Assembly (NCBI RefSeq): GCF_022879595.1
Contig: NZ_CP084266.1
Span: 558,001 to 622,000 of the forward strand
Length of the DNA stretch: 64,000 nucleotides
Direction: 5' to 3'
Source: Caballeronia sp. Lep1P3
Lineage (GTDB): Bacteria > Pseudomonadota > Gammaproteobacteria > Burkholderiales > Burkholderiaceae
Below are positions 8,997-18,383 of this stretch, in pieces. The number at the start of each line of letters is the position of its first letter. The first letter of the stretch is position 1. The position numbers and the translations under genes were made by a program. Below the pieces are notes generated by a model. The model had not been told where the DNA came from. It was given only the letters and a program-made list of their open reading frames with translations, and made no database searches.

Positions 8997-10295
8997 TTAT
9001 TCGCGTGCGGACCGCGCGAGGTCGTAATCCATCAGCAAGGCCTTGTGCTCGTTCCAGATGCCGATGTAATGCACCGTGAAGCTGTCGGGCCGCCGATAGA
9101 TCCACGCAGTGTTCCAGTCGACGAGAGACGCCACGCGCGTCGGGTCGTATTCCGCACGCTCGCCGAATTCGCGCGTGAAGTAGTACTGGTCGCCCTTGTT
9201 CGCATAGACGCTCGATCGGTCGTCGAGTTGCGCGCATGCATCGAGGATGCGATTCAGCCCGTCGTAGTTGGCCTGCGTGCGTCTGAATCCCATGATGCCG
9301 GAGTTGAACGCCCACGTGCCCACGTCGCGCGCAAAGACGGTGTCGCCTGCATGCATGATCGATTCGAGCTTGCGATTCATGTCGTTGATGAGGACATCGG
9401 CGTCGATCCAGAAGACCCATTCGTGATTCGCCATGCATTCGCGCAAGAGCGCGGGCTTGAGCCAGTTTCCCGCGATGTTGCCGTCGTTCAGATGCGCGGG
9501 AATCTCGCGGTGAACGTAAAGCGTATAGCCGTGGCGTTCGCAATAACGCCTGAAATTGGCTTCAGCCAAGCGTCCATAACACGCGATATTCGGCGTATAG
9601 AGCGTCACCACGGCGATCGCGTGGCCTGGGTGATAGACGACCCTTGCCGAAGTATCCAAAGCGGGCGCATTGGAGATCGGCGAGAGCGGCAGGTTGCGCG
9701 CCGTGCGTTCGTTGACGTGCGCGAAGAGGGCCGCGCGAAAGCGCCGATGATGCTTCTCGTCGCGGATGCACACGGCGAACGCGCGCCATGTCGTCCACAC
9801 CGATTCGAGAGCCGCTGCAGCCGGCACGACGACATACGTGTCGCGGATTTGGTGAGGCCACGCGAGCATCTCGAAGTCGCGCAGCAGCAGCGCTTCTTCG
9901 GCTGGCAGCTTCACGTCGAAGCGGCAGCGCGAGACTACTTCGTGCAGCCTGCGACGAACGTCTTCGGTATTGCGCCACACTTGCATGTCGGTTTGAGGAC
10001 GATTCGATTCGACGCACGCCAGCAGCCAGTCGCGGTCTTCGAGCAATTGCGGCAGCGACAAGGAACCGAGAATCGCGACGTTCTCGCTCAGCATCATCGC
10101 CATCTCGCCGGGCTGAAGGCGGTCTAGCCAGTGCAGCAGCGTTTCGTACTTGTACATCCACTGCACGTTCGGGTTGCTGCCCGACAGTTCCCGCATGTCG
10201 ATCTCGACGTGGCGGTAACCGTGCGTGCGTGCATAGCGGCGGTGATTGGCGAGCGCACCCGGCGCGTGGTCGAAGAGGAGGCTGATGACGATCAT
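8997..10295 (-). CDS. glycosyltransferase of the GMA12/MNN10 (GT34-like) type with a duplicated fold
   Basis: 432 residues from the ATG at 10295; the open frame continues to 10415 but without similarity. The C-terminal half (from about residue 220) carries a nucleotide-sugar transferase pattern: AVVTLYTP at its start, NFRRYCERHGY, WLKPALLREC, and FWIDADVLI, whose D-A-D is the expected metal-binding DXD. It ends with HYIGIWNEHK. The N-terminal 80 residues repeat the same layout (VISLLFDH, NHRRYARTHGY, WMYKYETLLHWL, MMLSENVAIL) but with S-E-N where DXD should be. It probably adds a hexose to a surface polymer or glycolipid. It stands alone; acceptor and sugar are unknown. Confidence 0.65.
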   Translation of the reverse strand: MIVISLLFDHAPGALANHRRYARTHGYRHVEIDMRELSGSNPNVQWMYKYETLLHWLDRLQPGEMAMMLSENVAILGSLSLPQLLEDRDWLLACVESNRPQTDMQVWRNTEDVRRRLHEVVSRCRFDVKLPAEEALLLRDFEMLAWPHQIRDTYVVVPAAAALESVWTTWRAFAVCIRDEKHHRRFRAALFAHVNERTARNLPLSPISNAPALDTSARVVYHPGHAIAVVTLYTPNIACYGRLAEANFRRYCERHGYTLYVHREIPAHLNDGNIAGNWLKPALLRECMANHEWVFWIDADVLINDMNRKLESIMHAGDTVFARDVGTWAFNSGIMGFRRTQANYDGLNRILDACAQLDDRSSVYANKGDQYYFTREFGERAEYDPTRVASLVDWNTAWIYRRPDSFTVHYIGIWNEHKALLMDYDLARSARE

Positions 10296-10444
10296 TGAAT
10301 GCAATATGCAGATGAAGGTTACGCGGCGGCAAAGCGACAAGCCGGCAAGCATCGCCGCAAGCAGGACGACTTCGCATGGGACGTATCCGAAATCTGCATG
10401 CAACATACAAAACACGGTTTTCCAACCGCCCCTAGAATGTTTCG

Positions 10445-13400
10445 ATGACCCCGCATCCTTCCTCGCCCGCCGACGCGCTCGCGGGCTTTCATCCCGCCGT
10501 CGCCGGATGGTTTCGCGCGCACTTTCCCGCGCCCACCGCCGCGCAGTCGCGCGCGTGGCCGCTCATCCATGCGCGCCGGTCCACACTGGTCGCCGCGCCC
10601 ACCGGATCGGGCAAGACGCTCACCGCGTTCCTCGCCGCGCTCGACGAACTCGTGCGCGACGGCATCGCGGGCGGGGGCGCGCTGCCGGACGAGACGCGCG
10701 TGGTCTATGTATCGCCGCTGAAGGCGCTGTCGAACGACATCCGCGTGAATCTGGAAGAGCCGCTCGCCGGAATCGCGCGCGCATTGCGTGAGAGCGGCGC
10801 CGCCGCGCCGGAAATCCGCGCCGCCGTTCGCACCGGCGACACGACGCAGCAGGAGCGCAACGCCGTGCGCAAGCGTCCGCCGCACATCCTCGTGACGACG
10901 CCCGAATCGCTGTACGTGCTGCTGTCGTCCGATTCGGGACGCGCGATGCTGTCCACGACACGCACGGTCATCGTCGACGAAATTCACGCGGTGGCCGGCA
11001 GCAAGCGCGGCTCGCACCTGAGCCTGAGTCTCGAACGGCTCGACGCGCTATGCGAGGAACGCAGCGCGGCGCGTCCCGTGCGCGTCGGGCTGTCGGCGAC
11101 GCAAAAGCCGATCGCGCTCGTCGCGAACTTTCTCGTGGGCGAAGGGCGGCCGTGCGAAATCGTCGATGTCGGCCATGTCCGCGCGCGCGACCTCGCGCTC
11201 GAAATTCCGCCGATGCCGCTCGAAGCGATCATGTCGAACGACATGTGGGAGCGCGTCTACGACCGTCTCGCGGAACTGTCGTCGCTGCATCGCACGACGC
11301 TCGTCTTCGTGAACACGCGCCGCATGGCGGAGCGCGCGGCGCGGCATCTGACCGAGCGGCTCGGCAAGGAATCGGTCGCGGCGCATCACGGCAGTCTCGC
11401 GCGCGAGCAGCGGCTCGACGCGGAGCAGCGGCTGAAGCGCGGCGAACTGCGCGTGCTGATTGCGACGGCGTCGCTGGAGCTGGGCATCGATATCGGCGAT
11501 GTCGAGCTCGTCTGCCAGATCGGATCGCCCGGATCGATCGGCGCGTTCTTGCAGCGCGTGGGGCGCTCGGGGCATCACGTCGGCGGCATGCCGAAAGGAC
11601 GGCTCTTTCCGACTTCGCGCGACGATCTCATCGAATGCGCGGCGCTCATCGACTGCGTGCGGCGCGGCGAACTCGACGCCCTGACGATTCCGCGCGCGCC
11701 GCTCGACGTGCTCGCGCAGCAGATCACCGCCGAAGTCGCGTGCCGCGAATGGCGCGAAGACGCGCTTTTCGAGCGCATCCGGCGCGCGTTCCCGTATGCG
11801 ACGCTCGAACGCGCGCGCTACGACGCCGTGTTGCGCACGCTCGCGGAAGGCTATACGGGCAGGCAGGGCGTGCGCGCGGCCTACGTGCATCGCGATGCGG
11901 TCAGCGGCACGCTGCGCGCGCGGCGCGGCGGCAGGCTCACGGCGGTGACATCGGGCGGGGCGATTCCGGACAACGCGGATTTCGCCGTGCTTCTGGAGCC
12001 GCAAGGCTTGCAGATCGGCACCGTCAACGAGGACTTCGCGGTCGAAAGTCTTGCCGGCGATATCTTCCAGCTCGGCAATACGTCGTACCGAATTTTGCGC
12101 GTCGAAGGCGGGCGCGTGCGCGTGGAGAACGCCAACGGGCAGCCGCCGAACATCCCGTTCTGGCTCGGCGAAGCGCCGGGGCGCAGCGCGGAACTGTCGT
12201 TCGCCATTTCGCGGCTGCGGGCGGGAATCGATGCATCGCTCGCAGCGGACGCGGACGGCGCGCGGCCGAATCTCGCGCAATCCGTCGATACCGCCGCCGC
12301 GCGCCTCGCCGACGAAACCGGCATCGGCATCGATTCCGCGCGTCAGATCGTCGACTATCTCGCCCGCGCGCGCGCCGCGCTCGGCGTGCTGCCGACGCAG
12401 GACACGCTCGTCATGGAGCGCTTCTTCGACGAAGCGGGCGGCATGCAGCTCGTCGTTCACGCGCCGTTCGGCAGCCGCGTGAACCGCGCGTGGTTCCTCG
12501 CGCTGCGCAAGCGTTTTTGCCGCACCTTCAACTTCGAGATTCAGGCGGCCGCGACAGAAGACGCGATCGTGCTGTCGCTCACGGGCAGTCACAGCTTTGC
12601 GCTCGACGAAGTCTGGCGCTATCTGAAGTCCGCGACGGCCGAGCATCTGCTGATTCAGGCGCTGCTCGACGCGCCGCTTTTCGGCGTGCGCTGGCGCTGG
12701 AACGCGACCAACGCGCTCGCGCTGCCGCGCTACGCCGGCGGGCGCAAGGTCGCGCCGCAGTTGCAGCGCATGCGAAGCGAGGATTTGCTCGCCGCCGTGT
12801 TTCCCGATCAGGTGGCGTGCGCGGAAAACGTCGTCGGGGAGCGCGAGGTGCCGGCGCATCCGCTCGTCGAGCAGACGATCGACGATTGCCTGCACGACGC
12901 GATGGACAGCACCGCGTGGCTCGCGCTTCTGCGCCGCATCGAGACAGGCGCGGTGCGGCTCGTCGCGCGCGATCTGCCGGCGCCTTCGCCGCTCGCCGCC
13001 GAGATTCTGTCGGCGCGGCCTTATGCCTTCCTCGACGACGCCCCGCTCGAAGAACGCCGCACGCAGGCCGTGCTCGCGCGCCGCTGGTCCGACCCGCAAT
13101 CGGCGGACGATATGGGCGCGCTCGATCCCGACGCCATTGCGAGCGTGCGCTCTGAAGCGTGGCCTGCCGTCACGAGCGCCGACGAAATGCACGAGGCGCT
13201 CATGGGCCTCGCGTGCATCGCCGATGCGGAGGCCGACGCGAACGAAGGCTGGTCCGCCTGGCTCGACGCGCTCGCGCACGCGGGCCGCGCGACGCGGCTG
13301 CAAGTCGCCGGGTCCGACGCGCTGTGGATTCCACTCGAGCGTCTCGCGTGCGTGCGCGCCGTCTACGCGGGCGCGCCGATGCACCCGCGCCTCACGCCGC

Positions 13401-14836
13401 CGCCCGGTTTCGACGACGCCTGGGATGCGGACGACGCGCTCCTCGAGATCGTGCGCGCGCGGCTTTCGGGTTTCGGGCCGGTGACGGTCGCGCAGATCGC
13501 GCGGCCGCTCGCGCTGCCGGCGTCGGCGGTGGCGCTTGCCCTGACGCGGCTCGAAGCGCAGGGCTATGTGATGCGCGGCCGGTTCACGCCCGGCACGCCG
13601 GCCACGGACGAGCAATGGTGCGAGCGCCATCTGCTCGCGCGGATTCATCGCTACACGGTGCGGCGGCTGCAACGCGAAATCGAGCCGGTCGAGCGGCAGG
13701 ACTTCATGCGCTTTCTGCTGGACTGGCAGCGCGTTGCGCCCGACACGCGCGGCGAGGGCCGCGACGCGCTTTTCGCGGTGCTCGAGCAGCTCGAAGGCTT
13801 CGAAGCGCCCGCCGTCGCGTGGGAAGACGACATCCTGCCCGCGCGCATCGCCGATTATTCGGGCATCTGGCTCGACGAAATCTGCCGCGCCGGAAAGATC
13901 GTGTGGTCTCGGCCGGCAGGGAGATCGCGCGCGGCGGGCGGCCCGGTGCGCGGCACGCCGATCGTGCTTCTGCCGCGCCGCCGCCTCGCCGCCTGGAACG
14001 CGCTGATGCCGCCCGACGGCACGCCCGAACTTTCGTCGCGCGCGGGACGCGTCCACGAAGCGCTGACGACGCACGGCGCCATGTTCTTCGACGAACTCCT
14101 CGCCGACACGCGCCTTCTGCGCACGGAACTCGAAGACGCGCTCGGCGAACTCGTCGCGCTCGGTCTCGTGAACGCGGACAGCTTCGCCGGCTTGCGCGCG
14201 CTGCTTACGCCCGCCGCCAAACGCAACGCATGGTCGCGGCGAACGCGCAGGCCGGGCGGCGGGCTTTTCATCGGCGGAATGGACGATGCCGGGCGCTGGG
14301 CGCTGCTGCATCGCGCGAGTCCGGGCAACGAGGACGGCGACATCGAGCATGTCGCCTCGACACTTCTGCGGCGGTATGGCGTCGTGTTCTGGCGGCTGCT
14401 GGAGCGCGAGGCGCAATGGCTTCCGCCGTGGCGCGATCTGCTGCGCGTCTATCACCGGCTCGAGGCGCGCGGCGAGATTCGCGGCGGACGTTTCGTCGCC
14501 GGACTCGCGGGCGAACAGTTCGCGCTGCCCGACGCGGTGCCGCTTCTGCGCGAGATGCGCAGGCGGCCGAAAGAGGGCGCGCTCATTGCGCTGAGCGCGG
14601 TGGACCCGCTCAATCTCGTCGGCACGTTGTTGCCCGGCGAGAAGGTGCCGGCGCTTGCGGGCAATCGCGTGCTGTATCTGGACGGCGTGCCGGCCGGCGC
14701 GGTCATCGCGGGCAAGACGCGCTATTTCGGCGATGTGGACGGCGAAGCGCGCGAGCGCCTGCGTCTTGCGCTCGTCAAGCGCACGGCGCGCTCGCTCACG
14801 GCATCGCACTCGCGCGATGCCGCCGTTTCTCAATGA
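10445..14836 (+). CDS. lhr: Lhr-type DEAD/DEAH-box helicase
   Basis: 1463 residues, close to the size of the long Lhr proteins. The Walker A loop APTGSGKT is at 51-58, the Walker B DEIH at 178-181, and motifs V and VI ([23 protein letters not shown]) follow in the second RecA-like domain near 340-380. The rest is the winged-helix and Lhr-specific C-terminal part ([21 protein letters not shown] helices, [16 protein letters not shown] near the end). The family translocates 3' to 5' on single-stranded DNA and unwinds DNA:RNA hybrids in repair. It starts 149 bases from the divergent glycosyltransferase. A long minus-strand frame opposite it is a coding shadow. Confidence 0.93.
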   Translation: MTPHPSSPADALAGFHPAVAGWFRAHFPAPTAAQSRAWPLIHARRSTLVAAPTGSGKTLTAFLAALDELVRDGIAGGGALPDETRVVYVSPLKALSNDIRVNLEEPLAGIARALRESGAAAPEIRAAVRTGDTTQQERNAVRKRPPHILVTTPESLYVLLSSDSGRAMLSTTRTVIVDEIHAVAGSKRGSHLSLSLERLDALCEERSAARPVRVGLSATQKPIALVANFLVGEGRPCEIVDVGHVRARDLALEIPPMPLEAIMSNDMWERVYDRLAELSSLHRTTLVFVNTRRMAERAARHLTERLGKESVAAHHGSLAREQRLDAEQRLKRGELRVLIATASLELGIDIGDVELVCQIGSPGSIGAFLQRVGRSGHHVGGMPKGRLFPTSRDDLIECAALIDCVRRGELDALTIPRAPLDVLAQQITAEVACREWREDALFERIRRAFPYATLERARYDAVLRTLAEGYTGRQGVRAAYVHRDAVSGTLRARRGGRLTAVTSGGAIPDNADFAVLLEPQGLQIGTVNEDFAVESLAGDIFQLGNTSYRILRVEGGRVRVENANGQPPNIPFWLGEAPGRSAELSFAISRLRAGIDASLAADADGARPNLAQSVDTAAARLADETGIGIDSARQIVDYLARARAALGVLPTQDTLVMERFFDEAGGMQLVVHAPFGSRVNRAWFLALRKRFCRTFNFEIQAAATEDAIVLSLTGSHSFALDEVWRYLKSATAEHLLIQALLDAPLFGVRWRWNATNALALPRYAGGRKVAPQLQRMRSEDLLAAVFPDQVACAENVVGEREVPAHPLVEQTIDDCLHDAMDSTAWLALLRRIETGAVRLVARDLPAPSPLAAEILSARPYAFLDDAPLEERRTQAVLARRWSDPQSADDMGALDPDAIASVRSEAWPAVTSADEMHEALMGLACIADAEADANEGWSAWLDALAHAGRATRLQVAGSDALWIPLERLACVRAVYAGAPMHPRLTPPPGFDDAWDADDALLEIVRARLSGFGPVTVAQIARPLALPASAVALALTRLEAQGYVMRGRFTPGTPATDEQWCERHLLARIHRYTVRRLQREIEPVERQDFMRFLLDWQRVAPDTRGEGRDALFAVLEQLEGFEAPAVAWEDDILPARIADYSGIWLDEICRAGKIVWSRPAGRSRAAGGPVRGTPIVLLPRRRLAAWNALMPPDGTPELSSRAGRVHEALTTHGAMFFDELLADTRLLRTELEDALGELVALGLVNADSFAGLRALLTPAAKRNAWSRRTRRPGGGLFIGGMDDAGRWALLHRASPGNEDGDIEHVASTLLRRYGVVFWRLLEREAQWLPPWRDLLRVYHRLEARGEIRGGRFVAGLAGEQFALPDAVPLLREMRRRPKEGALIALSAVDPLNLVGTLLPGEKVPALAGNRVLYLDGVPAGAVIAGKTRYFGDVDGEARERLRLALVKRTARSLTASHSRDAAVSQ

Positions 14837-14848
14837 TGCTTATTTCGC

Positions 14849-15064
14849 TTATTTCGCGACCAGCTTGTTTTTGAACGGCCCCGGCTGCTGCACCGGCACG
14901 TCGTTCACCGGCACGCCGGGGTAATCGACGACGCGCGCCGCGTCCTTCGGCCGAACGCGAAACCACGGCCGCGCCGCATCGCGTGCGCCGCCTGAGACGC
15001 TCGCCATCGCTTGCCGGTCCAGTTCGACGCTGTCGGCCAAATCCCTGATCTTGATGACAGCCAT
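14849..15064 (-). CDS. small protein A with a double-glycine leader
   Basis: 71 residues with an AGGAGG ribosome site. Residues 1-26 form a leader shared with the next two genes: an initial I-K-I-R-D-L, then S-V-ELDR-Q-AM-A-S-V-S-GG. ELDR..AM..V.GG is the shape of leaders removed after a double glycine by peptidase-containing ABC exporters in bacteriocin and RiPP systems. The remaining 45 residues are proline- and valine-rich (RPWFRVRPKD, VVDYPGVPVNDVPVQQPGPF) with no cysteine and no membrane segment. It is the last of three tandem paralogues, 137 bases after gene B, and ends 12 bases from the convergent lhr. No exporter or modifying enzyme is in the window. Function unknown. Confidence 0.7.
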   Translation of the reverse strand: MAVIKIRDLADSVELDRQAMASVSGGARDAARPWFRVRPKDAARVVDYPGVPVNDVPVQQPGPFKNKLVAK

Positions 15065-15201
15065 GATCGTTTCCTCCTGCGTGATGAGGTCGCGTCCGCG
15101 CGGGACGCATCCAGTTTAGGCCAAGCCGCCGAACGCAATGAGCGGCGAAAGGCCGAAGCCTTCGCCGCCCGCACTGCTTGCTGCTTGCTGCTTGCGAGGC
15201 G

Positions 15202-15468
15202 TCAGAACACGGATGCGTTCAGATGCCCGATCTGCTTGGGTTTCACATCGGTATGCGGCGCCACGAAATTCGCGCCGATGCTTCCGACGTTATCGAGCGT
15301 GTTCACTTCCACGTTCTGCAACTGCGCGATGTTCTGCACGATGCCGACGTTCACGTTGACATTGGCATACGGCCCGTATCCGTAGCTCTGGCCGCCGGAG
15401 ACGGCGGACATCGCGCGGCGGTCGAGTTCCTTGCTGTGGGACAGGTCCCGGACGATGATGGACGACAT
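15202..15468 (-). CDS. small protein B with a double-glycine leader, Asn-rich core
   Basis: 88 residues with a GAGGAG ribosome site 8 bases before the ATG. The leader (about 26 residues) reads I-I-V-R-D-L, S-H-S-K-ELDR-R-AM-S-A-V-S-GG, nearly the same as in genes A and C. The core after GG starts with QSYGYGPY and continues as alternating Asn/Val (ANVNVNVG, QNVEVNTL), a beta-strand-prone pattern, and ends in TDVKPKQIGHLNASVF. V-x-PKQ with an Asn-rich tail recurs in gene C, so B and C are related beyond the leader. It follows gene C by 30 bases. Function unknown. Confidence 0.72.
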   Translation of the reverse strand: MSSIIVRDLSHSKELDRRAMSAVSGGQSYGYGPYANVNVNVGIVQNIAQLQNVEVNTLDNVGSIGANFVAPHTDVKPKQIGHLNASVF

Positions 15469-15498
15469 GTTGGTGCTCCTCGCGTGCCGAATGGTGGA

Positions 15499-15789
15499 TC
15501 AGGCGCGCAGCGGGCCGAGCCCGCCGCCGATGTTGATGTTGCTCGTGTTGCGCGCCGTCTGCTTCGGGTCGACATAAGAGTCGATGTCGCCCGCGAAAGC
15601 CACGTTCATGCCGTTCTGGTTGTACGTGTTCTGTTCCTGCTGCGCCATTTGCTGCGTGTTGAACGAGAGCGAGGTCTTCGAGAAATCGAAGCTCGGCAGG
15701 AAGGTGTTCATGCCGCCTCGCACGGCGGACATGGCGCGGCGATCGAGTTCTTCGGTGAGGGACAGGTCTTTGATGGTCAGCGTCTTCAT
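15499..15789 (-). CDS. small protein C with a double-glycine leader, Asn/Gln-rich core
   Basis: 96 residues; first gene of the tandem set. The start at 15789 is fixed by the AAGGAGAAC ribosome site and by alignment of the leader with A and B; a longer frame to 15837 adds unrelated residues. The leader reads T-I-K-D-L, S-L-T-E-ELDR-R-AM-S-A-V-R-GG. The core is Asn/Gln-rich and polar (FNTQQMAQQEQNTYNQNGMN, then YVDPKQTARNTSNIN) and ends in a glycine-rich GGGLGPL. There is no cysteine. Such composition suits an exported peptide or a self-assembling fibre subunit rather than an enzyme. A candidate sigma-54 promoter and a 27-base inverted repeat lie upstream. Confidence 0.72.
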   Translation of the reverse strand: MKTLTIKDLSLTEELDRRAMSAVRGGMNTFLPSFDFSKTSLSFNTQQMAQQEQNTYNQNGMNVAFAGDIDSYVDPKQTARNTSNINIGGGLGPLRA

Positions 15790-15860
15790 GGCAGTTCTCC
15801 TTGGATGGCAGGGGCGTTCGGATGATGGATCGAGCAACTTGTCTGCTCGGGCCAGTTAAA

Positions 15861-15876
15861 CGCACGAGCCATGCCA
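15861..15876 (-). promoter_or_regulatory. candidate sigma-54 promoter of the double-glycine peptide genes
   Basis: Read on the minus strand the 16 bases are TGGCATGGCTCGTGCG. Against the sigma-54 consensus TGGCACG-N4-TTGCA this matches the -24 TGGCA block and G7, and the -12 TGC, at the right spacing, with mismatches at three other places. Transcription would start near 15850, about 60 bases before gene C. The rest of the 416-base gap to the kinase (15790-16205) holds the inverted repeat at 15930-15956 and no convincing gene. Confidence 0.35.
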
Positions 15877-15929
15877 ATCGCGTCGAACTTCGTGAAAACT
15901 GCGCGAGAGGCCTTTATTCATGGGCTTTT

Positions 15930-15956
15930 CGTGCCGATCGCATGGAAATCGGCACG
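15930..15956. promoter_or_regulatory. 9-base perfect inverted repeat (possible activator site)
   Basis: CGTGCCGAT at 15930-15938 is repeated in inverse as ATCGGCACG at 15948-15956, with 9 bases between. It lies in the divergent region between the small-protein genes and the kinase gene. Its centre is roughly 90 bases upstream of the predicted sigma-54 start, which is where enhancer-binding activators usually sit. It could equally be a regulator site for the kinase gene. Confidence 0.5.
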
Positions 15957-16205
15957 CATGAAGGCGTGCGATGCCGCTCGCGCAATGCCGCGTCGCGGCC
16001 AACATCGGGCGCGGATGTGTCGGTATCCGAAAGACATGTGCGCGATGCCGCGCATCGGCGAAAACGCCATTTGCCTAAGCTGCACACGAAGGCTAGTATC
16101 GAACGAGCACCGGATTTTGTTACGACAAGTGAACCGCCGGCCAGCGACGTTCATGGCGCGATCCACGTTGCCTACGTCGATTTGAAGCCGCATCGAGTCG
16201 CCGAG

Positions 16206-18371
16206 ATGACTAGCTTTCAGGAAGCGCTTCGTGCATATCGGGGCGAAGGCGGGTCGCGCGACGCGTTCTTTGCAAAGGTGGACGGCGCATTGGCCGCCGA
16301 ACGCACGCCGCCCGCGCGTCTCATGCACATGCTCGACGAGGCAAACGCGGAAAAGCCGTTCCCGCCCGATATCTATTCCGCCATTCGCCGCCGTATCGAA
16401 CATACGGCGCGCACCCGTTTCGATGCGGAGCCGGGCACCGCGTTCGAGCCGCGCCGCGATGAAACGCGCCTGCATGCCGCACCGGACTTTCCGCCGCCCT
16501 TGCCGCCGCGCATGACCAACAAGGCAAGCACCGCGAGCACGGCCAGCACCGTCGGGGCGGGCGGCGATGCGAGCGGCCCTACGTCGGGCCACGCGACGCA
16601 AGTGCTCACGGACGTCGATCAGATGAAGGGCGTGGGCGATACGCTCAACAATCGCTTCGTGCTCGAGGAATGTCTCGGCATCGGCGGAATGGGCACCGTG
16701 TACAAGGCGCTCGACCTGCGCAAGCTCGAAGCGTCGGACCGGCGTCCGTATGTGGCGATCAAGGTCCTGAATCTGCAGTTCCGCGGCAATCCGAAATCGC
16801 TGATCGCGCTGCAGCGCGAGGCGCGCAAGGCGCAGCAGCTCGCGCATCGCAACATCGTGACCGTGTACGACTTCGACCGCGACGGTGCCGTCGTCTATCT
16901 CACGATGGAGTATCTGTCAGGACAGCCGCTCTCCCGAATACTTCGGACGCCGAACTTCAAGGGCATGCCGTTCAGCGAAGTCTTTCCGATCTTCAGGGGC
17001 ATGGCGACCGCGCTCGCCTACGCGCACGAACGAGGTTTCGTGCATTGCGATTTCAAGCCGGCGAACGTGTTCATGACGGATGCGTCGGAGGTGAAAGTCA
17101 TCGACTTCGGCATTGCGCGCGTGATTCAGCGCCCCGAGGAAGAGACCGAAGCCACCGTCTTCGATCCCGGCAGTCTCGGCGCGCTGACGCCCGCTTACGC
17201 GAGTCCGGAGATGCTCGAACATCGCGAGCCGGACCCGCGCGACGACATCTACGCGCTCGGCTGCATCACGTATGAGCTATTGACGGGCAAGCATCCGTTC
17301 GACCGCGTTCCGGCGACGCAGGCGAGGAGCGCCGGCATGAAGCCGCAGCGCCCCGAAGGTCTCGGCAACAAGCAATGGAAGGCGATCAGGGCCGCGCTCG
17401 CGTTCGAACGCGAAGCGAGAACGCCGAGCGTCGCGCAGCTTCTCGACGAGATCAGCGAGGAGCGGCCGGCCGCCGCCGATAAAACCAAAACGACGAACGC
17501 GCGTGCGCGGAAGGGCGGGTTGGGCGCGCTCGCCGTCGCCGTCGCGGCGGTGGCGCTGGCGGGCGGCGCTTACTACGTCGCGAAGCATCGGACGGCGGGG
17601 AATCGCGAAAGCGCACCGGTTGCGGTCGCGCCGACGCCCGCTCCCACACCGGAAAGGCCCGCGATCACGCCCGCCCTTCCCGCCGCGCCCGCGCCGACGC
17701 TCACGATGGCCGCCGTCACGCCCGTGCTCGCGAGCGTGCCGTGTTCGGCGCTCGTCGCCTCGGTGCACGATCAGACCGTGGACGTGCAGGGCTTCGTGTC
17801 GGAGAAGTACGGGCTGGCCCGCCTGAAAAGCGCGCTCGGCCGCGTGCCGGGCGTGAAGACGACGAACTTCGGCGTGCAGCAGGTCGCCGATGACAAGTGC
17901 GATCTGCTCAAGGTCCTCGGCCCATACTGGAGCGCGAACCGGCAGTCGGGCCGGCCCGCGTCCGTGCACACGCGTTCGAACCAGACGCGGCTCACCGAAG
18001 GCGATCCGCTGATCGTCGAACTGATGACACCCGCGTTCGATTCATACGTGAACGTCGATTACTTCATGCTAGATGGCAGCGCGGTGCATCTGCTGCCGAA
18101 CGAGCGTTCCCGCGACAATCAGGCGCCGCCGGGCTACACCGCAACGATCGGCACGATGGGCGACTGGGTGGTCGGCAAGCCGTTCGGCTCGGAGATGATC
18201 GCGCTGATCGTCGCGCCCGCGCCGCTCTTCGACGCTACGCGCCCCGACAGCGAACCGAAGCCGCAGTATCTGCGCGCGCTCGACAAGCGGCTCGCCGCGC
18301 TCACGGCCCGTTATGGACGCGAGCACGTCGCCGTCGATCTGTCTCAGATCACGACGCAGCCGAAACGTTGA
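16206..18371 (+). CDS. membrane-anchored Ser/Thr protein kinase with a periplasmic C-terminal domain
   Basis: 721 residues. A cytoplasmic N-terminal region of about 140 residues is Pro-, Ala- and Ser/Thr-rich in its second half. The Hanks-type kinase domain follows: glycine loop LGIGGMGTVY (157-166), VAIK Lys186, catalytic loop HCDFKPANVF with Asp282, DFG Asp300, YASPEM (331-336), then D-D-I-Y-A-L-G. One membrane helix lies at about 437-458. After a Pro/Ala linker comes a BON-like stretch (LVASVHDQTVDVQGFVSEKY) and a domain resembling DUF4384 (GDPLIVELMTPAF, then LPNERSRDNQ). The catalytic Asp is preceded by Cys, so it is a non-RD kinase. The start is the ATG before TSFQEALRAYRG; it has only a weak ribosome site. 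It diverges from the small-protein genes. Confidence 0.85.
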   Translation: MTSFQEALRAYRGEGGSRDAFFAKVDGALAAERTPPARLMHMLDEANAEKPFPPDIYSAIRRRIEHTARTRFDAEPGTAFEPRRDETRLHAAPDFPPPLPPRMTNKASTASTASTVGAGGDASGPTSGHATQVLTDVDQMKGVGDTLNNRFVLEECLGIGGMGTVYKALDLRKLEASDRRPYVAIKVLNLQFRGNPKSLIALQREARKAQQLAHRNIVTVYDFDRDGAVVYLTMEYLSGQPLSRILRTPNFKGMPFSEVFPIFRGMATALAYAHERGFVHCDFKPANVFMTDASEVKVIDFGIARVIQRPEEETEATVFDPGSLGALTPAYASPEMLEHREPDPRDDIYALGCITYELLTGKHPFDRVPATQARSAGMKPQRPEGLGNKQWKAIRAALAFEREARTPSVAQLLDEISEERPAAADKTKTTNARARKGGLGALAVAVAAVALAGGAYYVAKHRTAGNRESAPVAVAPTPAPTPERPAITPALPAAPAPTLTMAAVTPVLASVPCSALVASVHDQTVDVQGFVSEKYGLARLKSALGRVPGVKTTNFGVQQVADDKCDLLKVLGPYWSANRQSGRPASVHTRSNQTRLTEGDPLIVELMTPAFDSYVNVDYFMLDGSAVHLLPNERSRDNQAPPGYTATIGTMGDWVVGKPFGSEMIALIVAPAPLFDATRPDSEPKPQYLRALDKRLAALTARYGREHVAVDLSQITTQPKR

Positions 18372-18383
18372 GCGAGCCGCCCG

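Noticed and set aside
8971..9002. Perfect TTGACA on the plus strand with a weak -10 (possible antisense promoter)
   Set aside because: It would point into the end of the glycosyltransferase gene without an obvious product; the -10 match is poor and spacing is wrong.
11048..14833. 1261-codon open frame on the minus strand opposite lhr
   Set aside because: It is a high-GC coding shadow: low complexity, very rich in Arg, Ala and His, no motifs, no ribosome site. The plus-strand helicase explains the region.
15871..16185. 104-codon plus-strand frame between the peptide genes and the kinase
   Set aside because: No ribosome site or domain; overlaps the inverted repeat and candidate sigma-54 promoter.
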